Of a stretch of 64,000 nt of DNA, positions 36,404-45,326 are shown one piece after another (within the stretch, counting starts at the first letter, position 1; each line of letters opens with the position of its first letter). The stretch comes from an uncultured Opitutaceae bacterium (GTDB lineage: Bacteria; Verrucomicrobiota; Verrucomicrobiia; Opitutales; Opitutaceae). The stretch covers positions 1,931,627-1,995,626 of the forward strand of contig OX638348.1 in assembly GCA_951813085.1 (NCBI GenBank), written 5' to 3'. Both the position numbers and the translations under genes were made by a program. The notes beneath the pieces were generated by a model that was given only the letters and a program-made list of their open reading frames with translations, was not told the origin of the DNA and did no database searches.

Positions 36404-37321
36404 ATGAAACGCTCAAGCTTCATAACGCTATTAGTATTCACAATATTAATACTTTTTCAAGCATCAGTCTCCGCCCAGCAAGGCCAACGAAATCAAGAAG
36501 CCAAGCTAACGCCCACAATTTCGAATTATTCCTACGGCGAACATGTACGCCATGTCATCGACTTCTATCAAGCGGACTTCTCGTCGCCGACTCCCCTAGT
36601 CCTTTATTTCCATGGGGGTGGCTTCACGAGAGGAAGCAAGGACACCATAAACCAGGAAACGCTCACCAAGCTCCTGAAAGCCGGAATATCCGTGGCGGCA
36701 GTCAACTATCGGCTTGCCGGCCAAATACCGCTTCCCGCAGCCCATTACGATGCCCAACGGGCGATTCAGACCCTGCGCTCCATCGCGACAGATTGGAACG
36801 TCGACAAGACGCAGATGGGCGCTTTTGGCGGTTCCGCCGGCGCTCAGCTTTGCATGTGGCTAGCTTACCAGGACAACCAGGCCAATCCGTCCAGCAGCGA
36901 TCCCATCTCCCGGGAATCAACCCGGCTCGCCTATGTCGCGCCTCTGAACGGTCAGATTACCAACGACTTCGATTGGTGGCTGGCCAATCTGCCGGGCTAT
37001 GATGAGTTGCATCGGGACAAAGCCGAAATTTTCGGGACGAATGACAAGAAGAAGATAGCTCCTATCGCCAAAAAGATTTCAGCGATCAACCATGTATCAG
37101 CCGACGACCCACCTACCTATATGAATTATGGGATGGCGCCCGGAGATCCGATTCCAGAAGGCGATCGCGCTACCGGTTGGAAAGTTCACCATGTCATCTT
37201 CGGAATGACCTTGAAAGAGAAGCTCGATGCCTTGGGAGTCGAAGCGCATCTCAACTATCCTGGCGCAGATACAAAGTACCAATCGCCAGGCGACTTCTTT
37301 ATAGCCAAGTTCGGCAAATAA
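36404..37321 (+). CDS. Secreted alpha/beta hydrolase (esterase/lipase)
   Basis: A 305-residue hydrolase; the ATG at 36404 was chosen for the signal peptide that follows (ITLLVFTILILFQASVSAQ). The oxyanion motif HGGGF is at 70-74 and the nucleophile elbow GGSAG at 142-146 with Ser144, as in hormone-sensitive-lipase-like carboxylesterases. The acidic and His members of the triad are not certain, because the last 80 residues lack the usual H-x-F ending. It lies between two hairpin repeats in a run of sulfatase-linked genes and may remove acetyl or other acyl groups from a polysaccharide. Confidence 0.85.
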   Translation: MKRSSFITLLVFTILILFQASVSAQQGQRNQEAKLTPTISNYSYGEHVRHVIDFYQADFSSPTPLVLYFHGGGFTRGSKDTINQETLTKLLKAGISVAAVNYRLAGQIPLPAAHYDAQRAIQTLRSIATDWNVDKTQMGAFGGSAGAQLCMWLAYQDNQANPSSSDPISRESTRLAYVAPLNGQITNDFDWWLANLPGYDELHRDKAEIFGTNDKKKIAPIAKKISAINHVSADDPPTYMNYGMAPGDPIPEGDRATGWKVHHVIFGMTLKEKLDALGVEAHLNYPGADTKYQSPGDFFIAKFGK

Positions 37322-37342
37322 GAAGTGGAAAAGACGTTTGCA

Positions 37343-37425
37343 AACCGCAGAGATCGCAGAGGACGCAGAGTATTTTCAATGTAGCCATATTTCTTTCCTC
37401 AGCGTCCTCCGCGATCCCTGCGGTT
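37343..37425. repeat. Inverted-repeat hairpin (CGCAGAG family)
   Basis: Arms of 28 bases (37343-37370 and 37398-37425) pair with few mismatches around a 27-base AT-rich loop. It fills the gap between the esterase and the metallo-hydrolase. Confidence 0.8.
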
Positions 37426-37454
37426 AATCTTCTACTCGATAAACAAGAGCGCTA

Positions 37455-38363
37455 ATGAGAATTTTATTCAAAAAGATCCTCCCAATAGCGCTGGCATTGG
37501 CAAGTGGATACACGTTTTCCAATGCCCAAACCCGAGTGATTCTTTTGGGTACCGGAACTCCAGTACCTAGCGATGAACGCTCCGGAGCAGGTCTGGCCGT
37601 GATCTCTGGCGGGGAGGCCTATTTGTTCGATGCGGGCGGAGGAATGGTGCAACGGGCTATTGAAGCCTGGCGAACCTTAAACGCCGAGGAACTGTATCCC
37701 ACGAATATCAAGCATCTCTTTATCTCCCATCTGCACAGCGATCACACTCTAGACTACTCCGAACTCGCAGCCACTTTCTGGTGGCGTCGAACGGAACGAC
37801 TCAATGCCTACGGTCCTGTGGGTCTGCAAGCCATGACCGATGGTTACTATGCGATGCAGTCCACCGACATCGCGCTTCGGACAGGTGGGAACCAGCCGGT
37901 AAACGATCCAACGCTCTATCTAGTCAATGTAAACGAAATCGCCGAAGACGGTGTAATTTTCGACAACGGATCTGTGACGGTAGAGGCCTTCAGCGTCAAT
38001 CACGGCTCCATCAAGCCGGCCTATGGCTACAAGATCGTGACTCCCGACAAGTCCATCGTCTACTCCGGCGACACCGCCTATAGCGAACGGTTGATCGAGA
38101 AATCAACTGGAGTTGATTTGCTGATACACGAGGTTATCAGCGAAGAAGGTTGGAAAGCCCTCCCTGCTCTCTGGCAAGCCTACCATCGATCCGCTCACAC
38201 GCTGACGAGCGAGCTTGCCAAGATCGCCAACCAGGCCCAGCCAGAAATGCTCGTGCTGACGCATATCCTCCACTACGGCGCACCCATTGAGACGGCCAAG
38301 TCCGAGATTGAAGCCCTCTACGACGGCAAAGTAATCCTCGGCAATGATCTGGACGAGTTCTGA
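37455..38363 (+). CDS. Exported MBL-fold metallo-hydrolase
   Basis: A 302-residue metallo-beta-lactamase-fold enzyme with a signal peptide (1-24). LGTGTPVPSDERSG and the zinc motif H92-L-H94-S-D96-H97 are the RNase Z/arylsulfatase-type pattern; later ligands are in VYSGDTAYS and LIHEVISEEGW, with LTHILHYG near the end. Being exported, it is not RNase Z; relatives include type III (MBL-fold) alkyl/arylsulfatases, which would fit its sulfatase neighbours, but the substrate is not determined. Confidence 0.87.
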   Translation: MRILFKKILPIALALASGYTFSNAQTRVILLGTGTPVPSDERSGAGLAVISGGEAYLFDAGGGMVQRAIEAWRTLNAEELYPTNIKHLFISHLHSDHTLDYSELAATFWWRRTERLNAYGPVGLQAMTDGYYAMQSTDIALRTGGNQPVNDPTLYLVNVNEIAEDGVIFDNGSVTVEAFSVNHGSIKPAYGYKIVTPDKSIVYSGDTAYSERLIEKSTGVDLLIHEVISEEGWKALPALWQAYHRSAHTLTSELAKIANQAQPEMLVLTHILHYGAPIETAKSEIEALYDGKVILGNDLDEF

Positions 38364-38406
38364 GTTTGGTGAATCAGAGACATAATAAATCGTATCCGAT
38401 CCTATT

Positions 38407-38441
38407 TTCACTCTTCACTCTTCACCATTCACTCCTCACCA
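38407..38441 (+). repeat. Heptad repeat before a sulfatase start
   Basis: Five heptads: TTCACTC twice, TTCACCA, TTCACTC, CTCACCA. It ends seven bases before the ATG at 38449, so it occupies the ribosome-binding region. Confidence 0.8.
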
Positions 38442-38448
38442 TAGAACC

Positions 38449-39999
38449 ATGCCCAAAGAATACCTCCTGATTTTTCCGGCCCTTCTGCTACTGGCTCAAG
38501 CTCTCCACGCGGAAGACCCAAAACGCCCCAATATCGTGTTCATCATGAGCGATGACCACGCCAACAACGCAATCAGCGCCTACGGCAGCAACCTGATCCA
38601 AACCCCTCACCTCGATCGGCTCGCCTCGGAAGGGATGCTCTTTAACAACGCCTTCTGCACGAACTCCATCTGCGGTCCCAGCCGCGCCGTCATCCTCACC
38701 GGCAAGTACAGCCACCTAAACGGCTTCCTCGTCAACGAGACCACTCGATTCGACGGTTCCCAAACCACCTTTCCAAAACTTTTCCAGCAAGCGGGCTACG
38801 AAACCGCCGTCATTGGCAAGTGGCACCTCGGCACAGAGCCGATCGGCTTCGACTACTGGGATGTCCTTCCAGGACAGGGCAGCTACTACGACCCGGATTT
38901 CATCAAGATGGGAGAGACGATTACGCACGAAGGCTACGCCACCGAAATCATCGCCGAAAAAAGCGTCGAATGGCTCCGGAACCGCGATGCCGACAAGCCA
39001 TTCGTCCTCTTTTCTCAACACAAGGCGCCACACTCCGACTTCAGCCCTAGCCCGAAATACCGGAACCACTTCGACGGTCACACCTTCCTTGAGCCCGAAA
39101 CCCTGTTCGACGACTATGAAGGCCGTAGCGAAGGCGCATCCGTAAGCGACATGCGCATCGATCCACACCTCGTTCTGCAATACCAATGGGATGAGAAGCT
39201 GCCCATCCCAGAAGGCCTCACCGGAAAGGATCGCACCCGTTGGCTTTACCAATGGTACATGCGACGCTACCTGGCCTGCGTGCTCTCCGTTGACGACGCG
39301 GTCGGAGCCGTGCTCGATACCCTCGATGAACTCGGACTCGCAGACAACACCATCGTCGTCTATACCTCGGACCAAGGATTCTTCCTCGGTGAACACGGCT
39401 GGTACGACAAGCGCTACATGTACGAGGAATCCCTGCGCATGCCGCTCATCGTACGTTACCCTCCCGCCATCAAGCCTGGCTCGATCGAAGACCGCATCGT
39501 ACTCAACCTCGACTACGCGCAAACCTTTCTCGACTACGCTGGCATCGCCGCTCCTGGTGACATGCAAGGCCGCTCGCTGCGTCCCCTCCTCGAAAGCGAG
39601 CCCGTCGCCCTCTGGCGGCGATCCATGTACTATCATTTTTATGAGTATCCAGGATGGCACTACGTAAAACGTCACTACGGCGTACGCACCGACCGCTTCA
39701 AGCTTATACGCTACTACCATGATATCGAAGCCTGGGAGATGTACGACCTCGAGACCGATCCCAACGAAGTGTCCAACCTAGCCGACGATCCCGCCTACGC
39801 AGACGTCCGCGCTGAACTGGAAACCGAACTCGCCCGACTCCAAGCGCAATACGGCGACTCCCCAGAGCTAGCCCAAGAAATGGTAGAGCGCTATCCCCAT
39901 GGCAGCTACCCAGAGTGGGAGCGCTACTCCGACCTAGCGCCGTACGGAGACCTCGAAGGCTGGCGAGCCGCCCAGAAACGAAACTCGGGAGAGAACTAG
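38449..39999 (+). CDS. Secreted sulfatase
   Basis: A 516-residue S1 sulfatase. Signal peptide 1-21, metal site MSDDH at 33-37, formylglycine motif C75-G-P-S-R, then GKYSHLNGF, IGKWHLG and TSDQGFFLGEHGWYDKRYMY. The closing segment is MYDLETDPNEVSNLADDP. This layout resembles the heparan or mucin N- or 6-O-sulfatase groups (S1_11/S1_8-like), though the polymer in a marine host is more likely algal. The ribosome-binding area consists of the heptad repeat. Confidence 0.93.
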   Translation: MPKEYLLIFPALLLLAQALHAEDPKRPNIVFIMSDDHANNAISAYGSNLIQTPHLDRLASEGMLFNNAFCTNSICGPSRAVILTGKYSHLNGFLVNETTRFDGSQTTFPKLFQQAGYETAVIGKWHLGTEPIGFDYWDVLPGQGSYYDPDFIKMGETITHEGYATEIIAEKSVEWLRNRDADKPFVLFSQHKAPHSDFSPSPKYRNHFDGHTFLEPETLFDDYEGRSEGASVSDMRIDPHLVLQYQWDEKLPIPEGLTGKDRTRWLYQWYMRRYLACVLSVDDAVGAVLDTLDELGLADNTIVVYTSDQGFFLGEHGWYDKRYMYEESLRMPLIVRYPPAIKPGSIEDRIVLNLDYAQTFLDYAGIAAPGDMQGRSLRPLLESEPVALWRRSMYYHFYEYPGWHYVKRHYGVRTDRFKLIRYYHDIEAWEMYDLETDPNEVSNLADDPAYADVRAELETELARLQAQYGDSPELAQEMVERYPHGSYPEWERYSDLAPYGDLEGWRAAQKRNSGEN

Positions 40000-40098
40000 C
40001 TCCGAGAGAATAGCTGATATCCCGTTTTCCAAAAGTCCTATCTTTAACCTACCCCATCAACCAGCCTGCGTATCCAAATGCCTAGCGCCTTAAGCATC

Positions 40099-40386
40099 AT
40101 GAAACACCCCATTGCCCTATTTCTATCGGCCTTAATGGCCGTCGTCGGAGCCACCCAGATCGCTTCTGCCCAAAACTCGGACGCTGCCTCCCAAAAGGAG
40201 CAACGTATTCAGATGTGGCTAGACGATCAGGATAAGAACCAGGATGGCAAAGTCTCCCCGGACGAGGCTATTCGCCAGATGAAGTCCAATTTCAACAACC
40301 TGGACCGCAATCAGGACGGCTTCATCGACCGAGCTGAACTAGGTCAATTGGCCGATCGGTTGGCTGGCAACCAAAACAATCGCTAG
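40099..40386 (+). CDS. EF-hand protein, in frame with the downstream esterase
   Basis: From the ATG at 40099 (signal peptide ALFLSALMAVVGATQIASAQ) a 95-residue product carries two EF-hands, DKNQDGKVSPDEA and DRNQDGFIDRAEL, whose calcium ligands are complete. The TAG at 40384-40386 ends it, yet the same frame continues without another stop through the esterase domain to 41295. EF-hand::esterase fusions occur in this group, so the amber codon probably splits a former single secreted protein of about 398 residues. Confidence 0.8.
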   Translation: MKHPIALFLSALMAVVGATQIASAQNSDAASQKEQRIQMWLDDQDKNQDGKVSPDEAIRQMKSNFNNLDRNQDGFIDRAELGQLADRLAGNQNNR

Positions 40387-41295
40387 CGAAACCAAGCGCG
40401 CCCGCCACCTTCCGATTCGGTTCAGCTAATCGAGAATATCCCTTACGCCGATACCGACAACCCCCGGCAAGCGCTCGACCTGTTGCTCCCGAAAGAGCGA
40501 GGTGACGACGCGATACCCTTGGTCGTATTCATCCACGGCGGCGGCTGGCGCAATGGAAATAAGCAAGGCGGCCGCAACCGCGTTCGACCGTACGTTGAAA
40601 GCGGAAACTATGCGGGTGTGACGGTTGCCTATCGACTGAGCGGCGAAGCGAAATGGCCGTCTCAAATACACGATTGCAAGGCCGCCATTCGCTGGATCCG
40701 CGCAAACGCCGAGAAATACAATTTCGACGCTGACCGCATTGGCGTTTGGGGCACTTCCGCCGGCGGACATCTCGTGACCATGCTGGGAACGAGCGGGGAC
40801 GTGGAAGCCATGGATGGATCTCTTGGATCCAACAATCAATACTCGAGCCGCGTAACCTGCGTGGCTGACTTCTATGGACCCACCAATTTCCTGACTATGA
40901 ACGCAACCGCTATCGAGTCGGCCACATTGGACCACGACGCGGCGGACTCGCCAGAGTCATTGCTCATCGGCGGCGCCATTCAGGAAAATCCGGACAAGGT
41001 AGCCACCGCGGATCCAATCACCTACGTCACCGCTGACGATCCTCCCATTCTCATCGTACATGGCACTCTGGATCCATTGGTCTCGTTCAATCAGTCCGAG
41101 CTGCTCTATGCCGCGCTGGAAAAGAAGGGCGTCGAAAAAGCCCTGATCACCGTCGAAGGCGGCGGGCATGGACGGGGCTTCGGGCCCAAACCCGTAGAAT
41201 TCGTCGAAGCCTTCTTTCATCATCACCTGCGCGACAAGAAAACCACTTGGTCCGATCAGACGATCCCAGGTGTCCCCACAGAAGCGCGACGCTGA
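40387..41295 (+). pseudogene. Alpha/beta hydrolase (esterase) half of an amber-split EF-hand::esterase gene
   Basis: The domain is complete: VQLIENIPYADTDNPRQALD leads to the oxyanion motif HGGGW, the nucleophile elbow GTSAGG, the Asp in HGTLDPLV and the His in GGGHG. It has no signal peptide or convincing start of its own; the first possible start is a TTG at 40483, which would delete the first strand. It shares its frame with the EF-hand segment across the TAG at 40384. Expression would need readthrough or internal initiation. Confidence 0.75.
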
Positions 41296-41506
41296 TCTCA
41301 AGCTGAGCGTTCACTTCCTTAGCGAAGACGGATCGCCCGGACCAAGGGTATCGCCGTCAGGCAAATCCTCAACCGAATTCCTTCACGATCAACCTCGTGA
41401 CATAGGAGAGCGTTCCTCTCCACTTATTGTCTTTTCATTTCTAGGAACCTCGCCAATCCTCCGGACACTACCCCCTATTGCAACCCCCTCTAGTTGACCC
41501 ACCCCG

Positions 41507-42664
41507 ATGACTGATGCCACATTCATACAGAAATCCACCAGTCCGCTGAAAAGCTGCCTCATTGCCCTCGGAGCGTTCTTGGCGATCCTTTTCCTGCCAG
41601 TTTCCGATTCGCTCGGCGCCGAAGGACACCGATTGATGGCCCTGACAGTTGCCTGCTTGATCTTTGGATTACCGAAGCGTTGCCAATACCGGTTAACTCA
41701 ATACTAGCAATCGCCGGCTAGGCGTTGGTCGGATCGGCCACGATCCGCGAAGCGACCAACAACGTTATCAGCCCCGTCTTCTTTTTCGTCCTAGCGATGT
41801 TCTTGTTCGCCGCAGTGGTCCGGGAGACCGAGCTCGATAGCCGCTTCGCTCGTTGGCTCTTATCGAAGTCCGGAACCAATACGCGAAAGATATTGCTGGC
41901 ATTCATGATCGGTACCGCGGTCGTTTCTTCAGTCATGTCGGACGTACCCGCCTGCGCCCTTTGGATGGCGCTGGGACTAGGGATTTTGCAGCGAGAGAAT
42001 CTGCAGCCGGGATCCTCCAATTTCGGAAAAGTCCTGATGCTCGGCATCACTATCGCTGCCTTTATCGGCGGCATCGCCACTCCAGCCGGGAGCTCAATCA
42101 AATATCATGGGCCTCGTCATGCTTTCGGATCTAGGCGGTGGCGAAGTCCCGTTCCTCAAGTGGATGGCCATTGGCATCCCCATGGTCATTTTCCTCATTC
42201 CCATTTCCTGGTTCGTGCTCCTGAAATTCTCCCCACCAGAGATCTCGCACATTTCGGAGAATCCTGAAGAAAAGGATTCCTCAAAGGAACCTTTTAGCGT
42301 GGGCCAGAAAAAGGTGATGGTGATTTTCGGCATCGTAATTGTTCTTTGGTTACTAAGCAACTGGTTCTTCAAGGCCCTGGATGTCACTATGATCGCTCTA
42401 ATCGGTTCGGTGGTTCTGTTTCTGCCGATAGTCGGCGTTTCCACTTGGAAAGAAGCGTCCAAGGGGATTGGCTGGGATATTCTTTTCATGATTGGGGCCG
42501 TCTCGTCGATCGGTCTGGCCAGTAGCGATACCGGCCTCGCAACCTGGGTGGTGTCATCCATCTTCGATGGAGCCGACGACATAAGCGTTCTCTGGCTCCT
42601 CGTTGCCATCAGCACGTTTACCGTCCTAATCCATTTCGTGGTTCCAATCGGTCCCGTGGTAAAC
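41507..42664 (+). pseudogene. DASS/SLC13-type anion symporter, multiply disrupted
   Basis: The membrane segments are those of a divalent-anion:sodium symporter: LIALGAFLAILFLPVSDSLG, then WITEALPIPVNSILAIAG, FFFVLAMFLFAAVVRETELD, IGGIATPAGSSI and a late VVPIGPVVNAV. They lie in three frames. One T is missing near 41670 (CTTTGG), a TAG stands at 41719-41721, one A is extra near 42100 (ATCAAATATC), and after VVNAV (about 42664) the family's C-terminus is replaced by unrelated sequence. An intact protein could have handled sulfate or dicarboxylates, of interest beside sulfatases. Confidence 0.75.
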
Positions 42665-42768
42665 GCGGTTACGTTTGACCCCCGGTTGCTGACCCCATTC
42701 GCCTCGCTGCAATTTAATTGTATTCACTGGCAGATGATATTTGCTAGGGCCTTACATCGAATACTCCT

Positions 42769-43953
42769 ATGACAAAACGCGCTTCTTTTCTTTCCCTATC
42801 AACCCTCCTCCTTTCGCTGGGAACGCCTCTCGCGATGGCGGGAGTCCCGGACGGCGTCTGGGTACGCGACGGCTACGAGCTGACCGTTGTCCAAGACAGT
42901 ATTAAGAAACCTCGATTCCTAGCCTTGGGACCGGATGGCACGCTCTACGTGAGCGTCATCGCCGATGGGCGAATCGTCGCCTGCCAGGACACGGACGGAG
43001 ATGGAGCCTACGAAAGCGCCGTTAACTTCATTGAAGGCCAATCCCCGCAAACGAGATTGCAAGGCGTGCAGCATCACGACGGATGGCTCTACTTCGCTCA
43101 GCTGAACTCGATTTCCCGGGCCAAGGACACCGACGGAGACGGTAAAGCCGATGTGGTCGAGGAAGTGCTCGGAGCCGATGATTTGCCCACGGGAAAGCCT
43201 ACCGGACACCGATGGCGGGCGCTGCTCATTCATGACGGACGCATCTATACCCACGTCGGAGACCAAACCAATGCGACCGACGAGCCCATCGACGCGTCGG
43301 AACGAAAGAAAATTTGGTCCTTTGCCCTGGATGGATCCGACAAGAAGGAATACGCCTCTGGCATTCGCAATACGGAGAAACTCGTCGTCCGCCCAGGGAC
43401 AAACGAGATTTGGGGAGTCGATCACGATGTCGACATGATGGGCTGGAACATTGAAGGCCCAGATCATGCCGTCAAAGGACAGCCGATCACCGATCACAAT
43501 CCACGGGCAGAGCTGAATCACTACGAGGAAGGGAAATTCTATGGTCACCCATGGATCGTCGGAATGAATCAGCCTAACCTTCTGTTCCTGGATCATCCAA
43601 AGCTTATGGAATATGCGCGGATGGCCAGCGTTCCTGCATGGACGATGGCGGCGCACAGTTCCGCAAATTCGCTCACATTCTATACAGGCGATGCGATTCC
43701 TGGCGGCTATGGAGATGCCTTCGTGGCTCAGAAAGGCGGATGGAATGCGACCAACAAAGTCGGCTACTGCCTATCGCGCATCCTCTTCGAAAATGGAAAG
43801 CCCTACGGAGAGCAAAAGATGGTCGATTTCCTCAAAAGCGAAGGTGACGTTTTGGGTCGTCCGGTAGATTGCATCGAAGCCCCAGATGGATCGCTCATTT
43901 TCAGCGATGACACCGGAAATATGGTCTATCGGCTGAGATACGTCGGGAAGTAG
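42769..43953 (+). CDS. Secreted PQQ-type sugar dehydrogenase-like beta-propeller
   Basis: A 394-residue protein with a signal peptide (1-24) and propeller blades such as KPRFLALGPDGTLYVSVIAD, GHRWRALLIHDGRIYTHVGD, NTEKLVVRPGTNEIWGVDHD and PDGSLIFSDDTGNMVYRLRY. This is the glucose/sorbosone dehydrogenase family, which uses PQQ to oxidise sugars in the periplasm. No heme motif is present, unlike the related gene at 53.6 kb, so electrons would pass to a separate carrier. Repeated DTDGDG loops probably bind calcium. Confidence 0.87.
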   Translation: MTKRASFLSLSTLLLSLGTPLAMAGVPDGVWVRDGYELTVVQDSIKKPRFLALGPDGTLYVSVIADGRIVACQDTDGDGAYESAVNFIEGQSPQTRLQGVQHHDGWLYFAQLNSISRAKDTDGDGKADVVEEVLGADDLPTGKPTGHRWRALLIHDGRIYTHVGDQTNATDEPIDASERKKIWSFALDGSDKKEYASGIRNTEKLVVRPGTNEIWGVDHDVDMMGWNIEGPDHAVKGQPITDHNPRAELNHYEEGKFYGHPWIVGMNQPNLLFLDHPKLMEYARMASVPAWTMAAHSSANSLTFYTGDAIPGGYGDAFVAQKGGWNATNKVGYCLSRILFENGKPYGEQKMVDFLKSEGDVLGRPVDCIEAPDGSLIFSDDTGNMVYRLRYVGK

Positions 43954-43983
43954 AGCGTTGGACTCTATGCGATCTAACCGCCC

Positions 43984-43999
43984 ACCCGCCGAAGCGGGT
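43984..43999. repeat. Short perfect hairpin after the dehydrogenase gene
   Basis: ACCCGC-CGAA-GCGGGT forms a 6-bp stem 30 bases after the stop codon, followed by a CGCGGAGATCGC half-site of the CGCAGAG repeat family. No T-run is present. Confidence 0.5.
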
Positions 44000-44090
44000 T
44001 CGAGGACGCGGAGATCGCTGAGACACCAGATGAGTGTATCCATTTTTGGGTACATATAATTGGATCTGCTCCTAGGAGTGCAGCCAAAAC

Positions 44091-44169
44091 GTAGGGCTGG
44101 CGCTTGCGCCATGCCGCGAATGCAACACTGAATCTAACCTACGCGGCTCTTCGCAAGCGAAGGCCCTAC
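44091..44169. repeat. Long inverted repeat (GTAGGGC...CCGCG arms)
   Basis: Two 28-base arms, 44091-44118 and 44142-44169, are imperfect complements around a 23-base spacer, and each arm has its own GCGCTTGCGC-like inner palindrome. It lies in the convergent gap before the NIPSNAP gene's end and could end transcription from both sides. Confidence 0.7.
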
Positions 44170-44228
44170 ACTAGAAATGACACAAATTCGTTATTTTCGC
44201 GTCTTTCGTGGTTTGAAAAAAGTAAGCC

Positions 44229-44999
44229 CTACTTGATCGAAGAAAAATCGGTCGGGACTAGGAGCTCTCCTTTGACTCCGCCCTTAACGGTGAGGCTACC
44301 GCCAGCGCGTTCTTCAGAGGCGGTTTTGGCCGACTTCCAGTCTTCGTCCTGACCGAATTTGCCAAAGGCGGCCTTGCGTCCTTCCACGCTCTCATGAGCG
44401 ACCAAGTAAATCAGTGTATTCGTAGCGCCTTCCTGATCCGCCATGGGGTGGAAGTAGACGATGTTCTCAATACCGTGCTTTTCGAAGAGTCCAATCGTAT
44501 GATCTCGGAAACGGGCATCGAGATGGTTCAGCTTCCCCTCGTTAGCGATATAGGTCCGCAGCTCAAACAGGCGATCCGGCGACGCCTGAATCTTTTTGAC
44601 CGGCATGGAGTAGTCGGTCGTTTCCAGCCACACAGATTCGATTTTCGTAATCAACCGTCCGTTCACGGATGATGCCCGGGCAGCGGCTTTCCAATCGGGG
44701 TCGTTCTGAAAGGCCTTCCACATGCTCTCCTGATCCAGCCGACTCGGAAAGGCGATGATGTATACGAGTTTATTCTCGGCATTATCTTGAGGCACCCAGT
44801 AACCGACATTCTCGATGCCATGGCGCTCGAACAACGCGCAGGTGTGGTCTCGGAAACGGGCAATCAAATCGTCCAACTTGCCTTCGTTGGCATAGTACGT
44901 ACGCATCTCGTACGCCCGGGTGTCATGGGCGTGTACGCTGAGCGAGGAAAAGAATAGGATTGAAACGAGAGCAAACCGGAAGGTAGAGGTAATTTTCAT
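44229..44999 (-). CDS. Exported NIPSNAP-family protein with two NIPSNAP domains
   Basis: The start at 44999 opens a signal peptide (MKITSTFRFALVSILFFSSL). The 256-residue protein holds two ferredoxin-like NIPSNAP units, YEMRTYYANEGKLDDLIARF … GYWVPQ and FELRTYIANEGKLNHLDARF … YFHPM. Both units keep the family's His and aromatic positions. Such exported double-domain forms are common in Planctomycetes and Verrucomicrobia; no reaction is established. Confidence 0.88.
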   Translation of the reverse strand: MKITSTFRFALVSILFFSSLSVHAHDTRAYEMRTYYANEGKLDDLIARFRDHTCALFERHGIENVGYWVPQDNAENKLVYIIAFPSRLDQESMWKAFQNDPDWKAAARASSVNGRLITKIESVWLETTDYSMPVKKIQASPDRLFELRTYIANEGKLNHLDARFRDHTIGLFEKHGIENIVYFHPMADQEGATNTLIYLVAHESVEGRKAAFGKFGQDEDWKSAKTASEERAGGSLTVKGGVKGELLVPTDFSSIK

Positions 45000-45102
45000 A
45001 GACTCCAAGTAGCCGAATCGAGAGGCAGAAGCCAATCAAAATATTACATCTCCCGGAAACGGCCCACCACCGGGTGGGCATCACCAATGCCAATCTGGAA
45101 TC

Positions 45103-45285
45103 AACCGCTCACCCGCTAGAGCGCATACACGTCAACTTAACTATTGATGGCCGCAAAGAGGCGCAAAAAATCACGATAATAGATACTGAACGAGGCGATC
45201 TTTGTGACTTTTCGCGCCGTTTTGCGGCTAAATCCCATTCATATCCGGTTAAGTTGACGGGTATGCACTCGAGCAGGTTCGAGGG
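45103..45285. repeat. Nested inverted-repeat element, about 180 bp
   Basis: Outer arms around 45109-45142 and 45246-45279 are imperfect complements with a perfect 12-bp core (CGTCAACTTAAC and GTTAAGTTGACG). Inner arms 45149-45174 and 45204-45229 (GGCCGCAAAGAGGCGCAAAA type) pair with each other. The whole could fold as one long cruciform and resembles a miniature mobile or REP-like element. No coding frame is convincing in 45000-45326. Confidence 0.7.
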
Positions 45286-45326
45286 TGCGAAGATCGCGGA
45301 TGAGACCAGCAGTCGAGGCGGCTCCC

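Noticed and set aside
37455..38363. Metallo-hydrolase as ribonuclease Z
   Set aside because: The zinc motif is similar, but a clear signal peptide places the protein outside the cytoplasm, so a tRNA-processing role is unlikely.
38716..39720. A 334-codon open frame on the minus strand
   Set aside because: It lies wholly antisense to the sulfatase at 38449, which has complete catalytic motifs and a signal peptide. The antisense frame has no recognisable domain; long antisense frames are common in GC-rich coding DNA.
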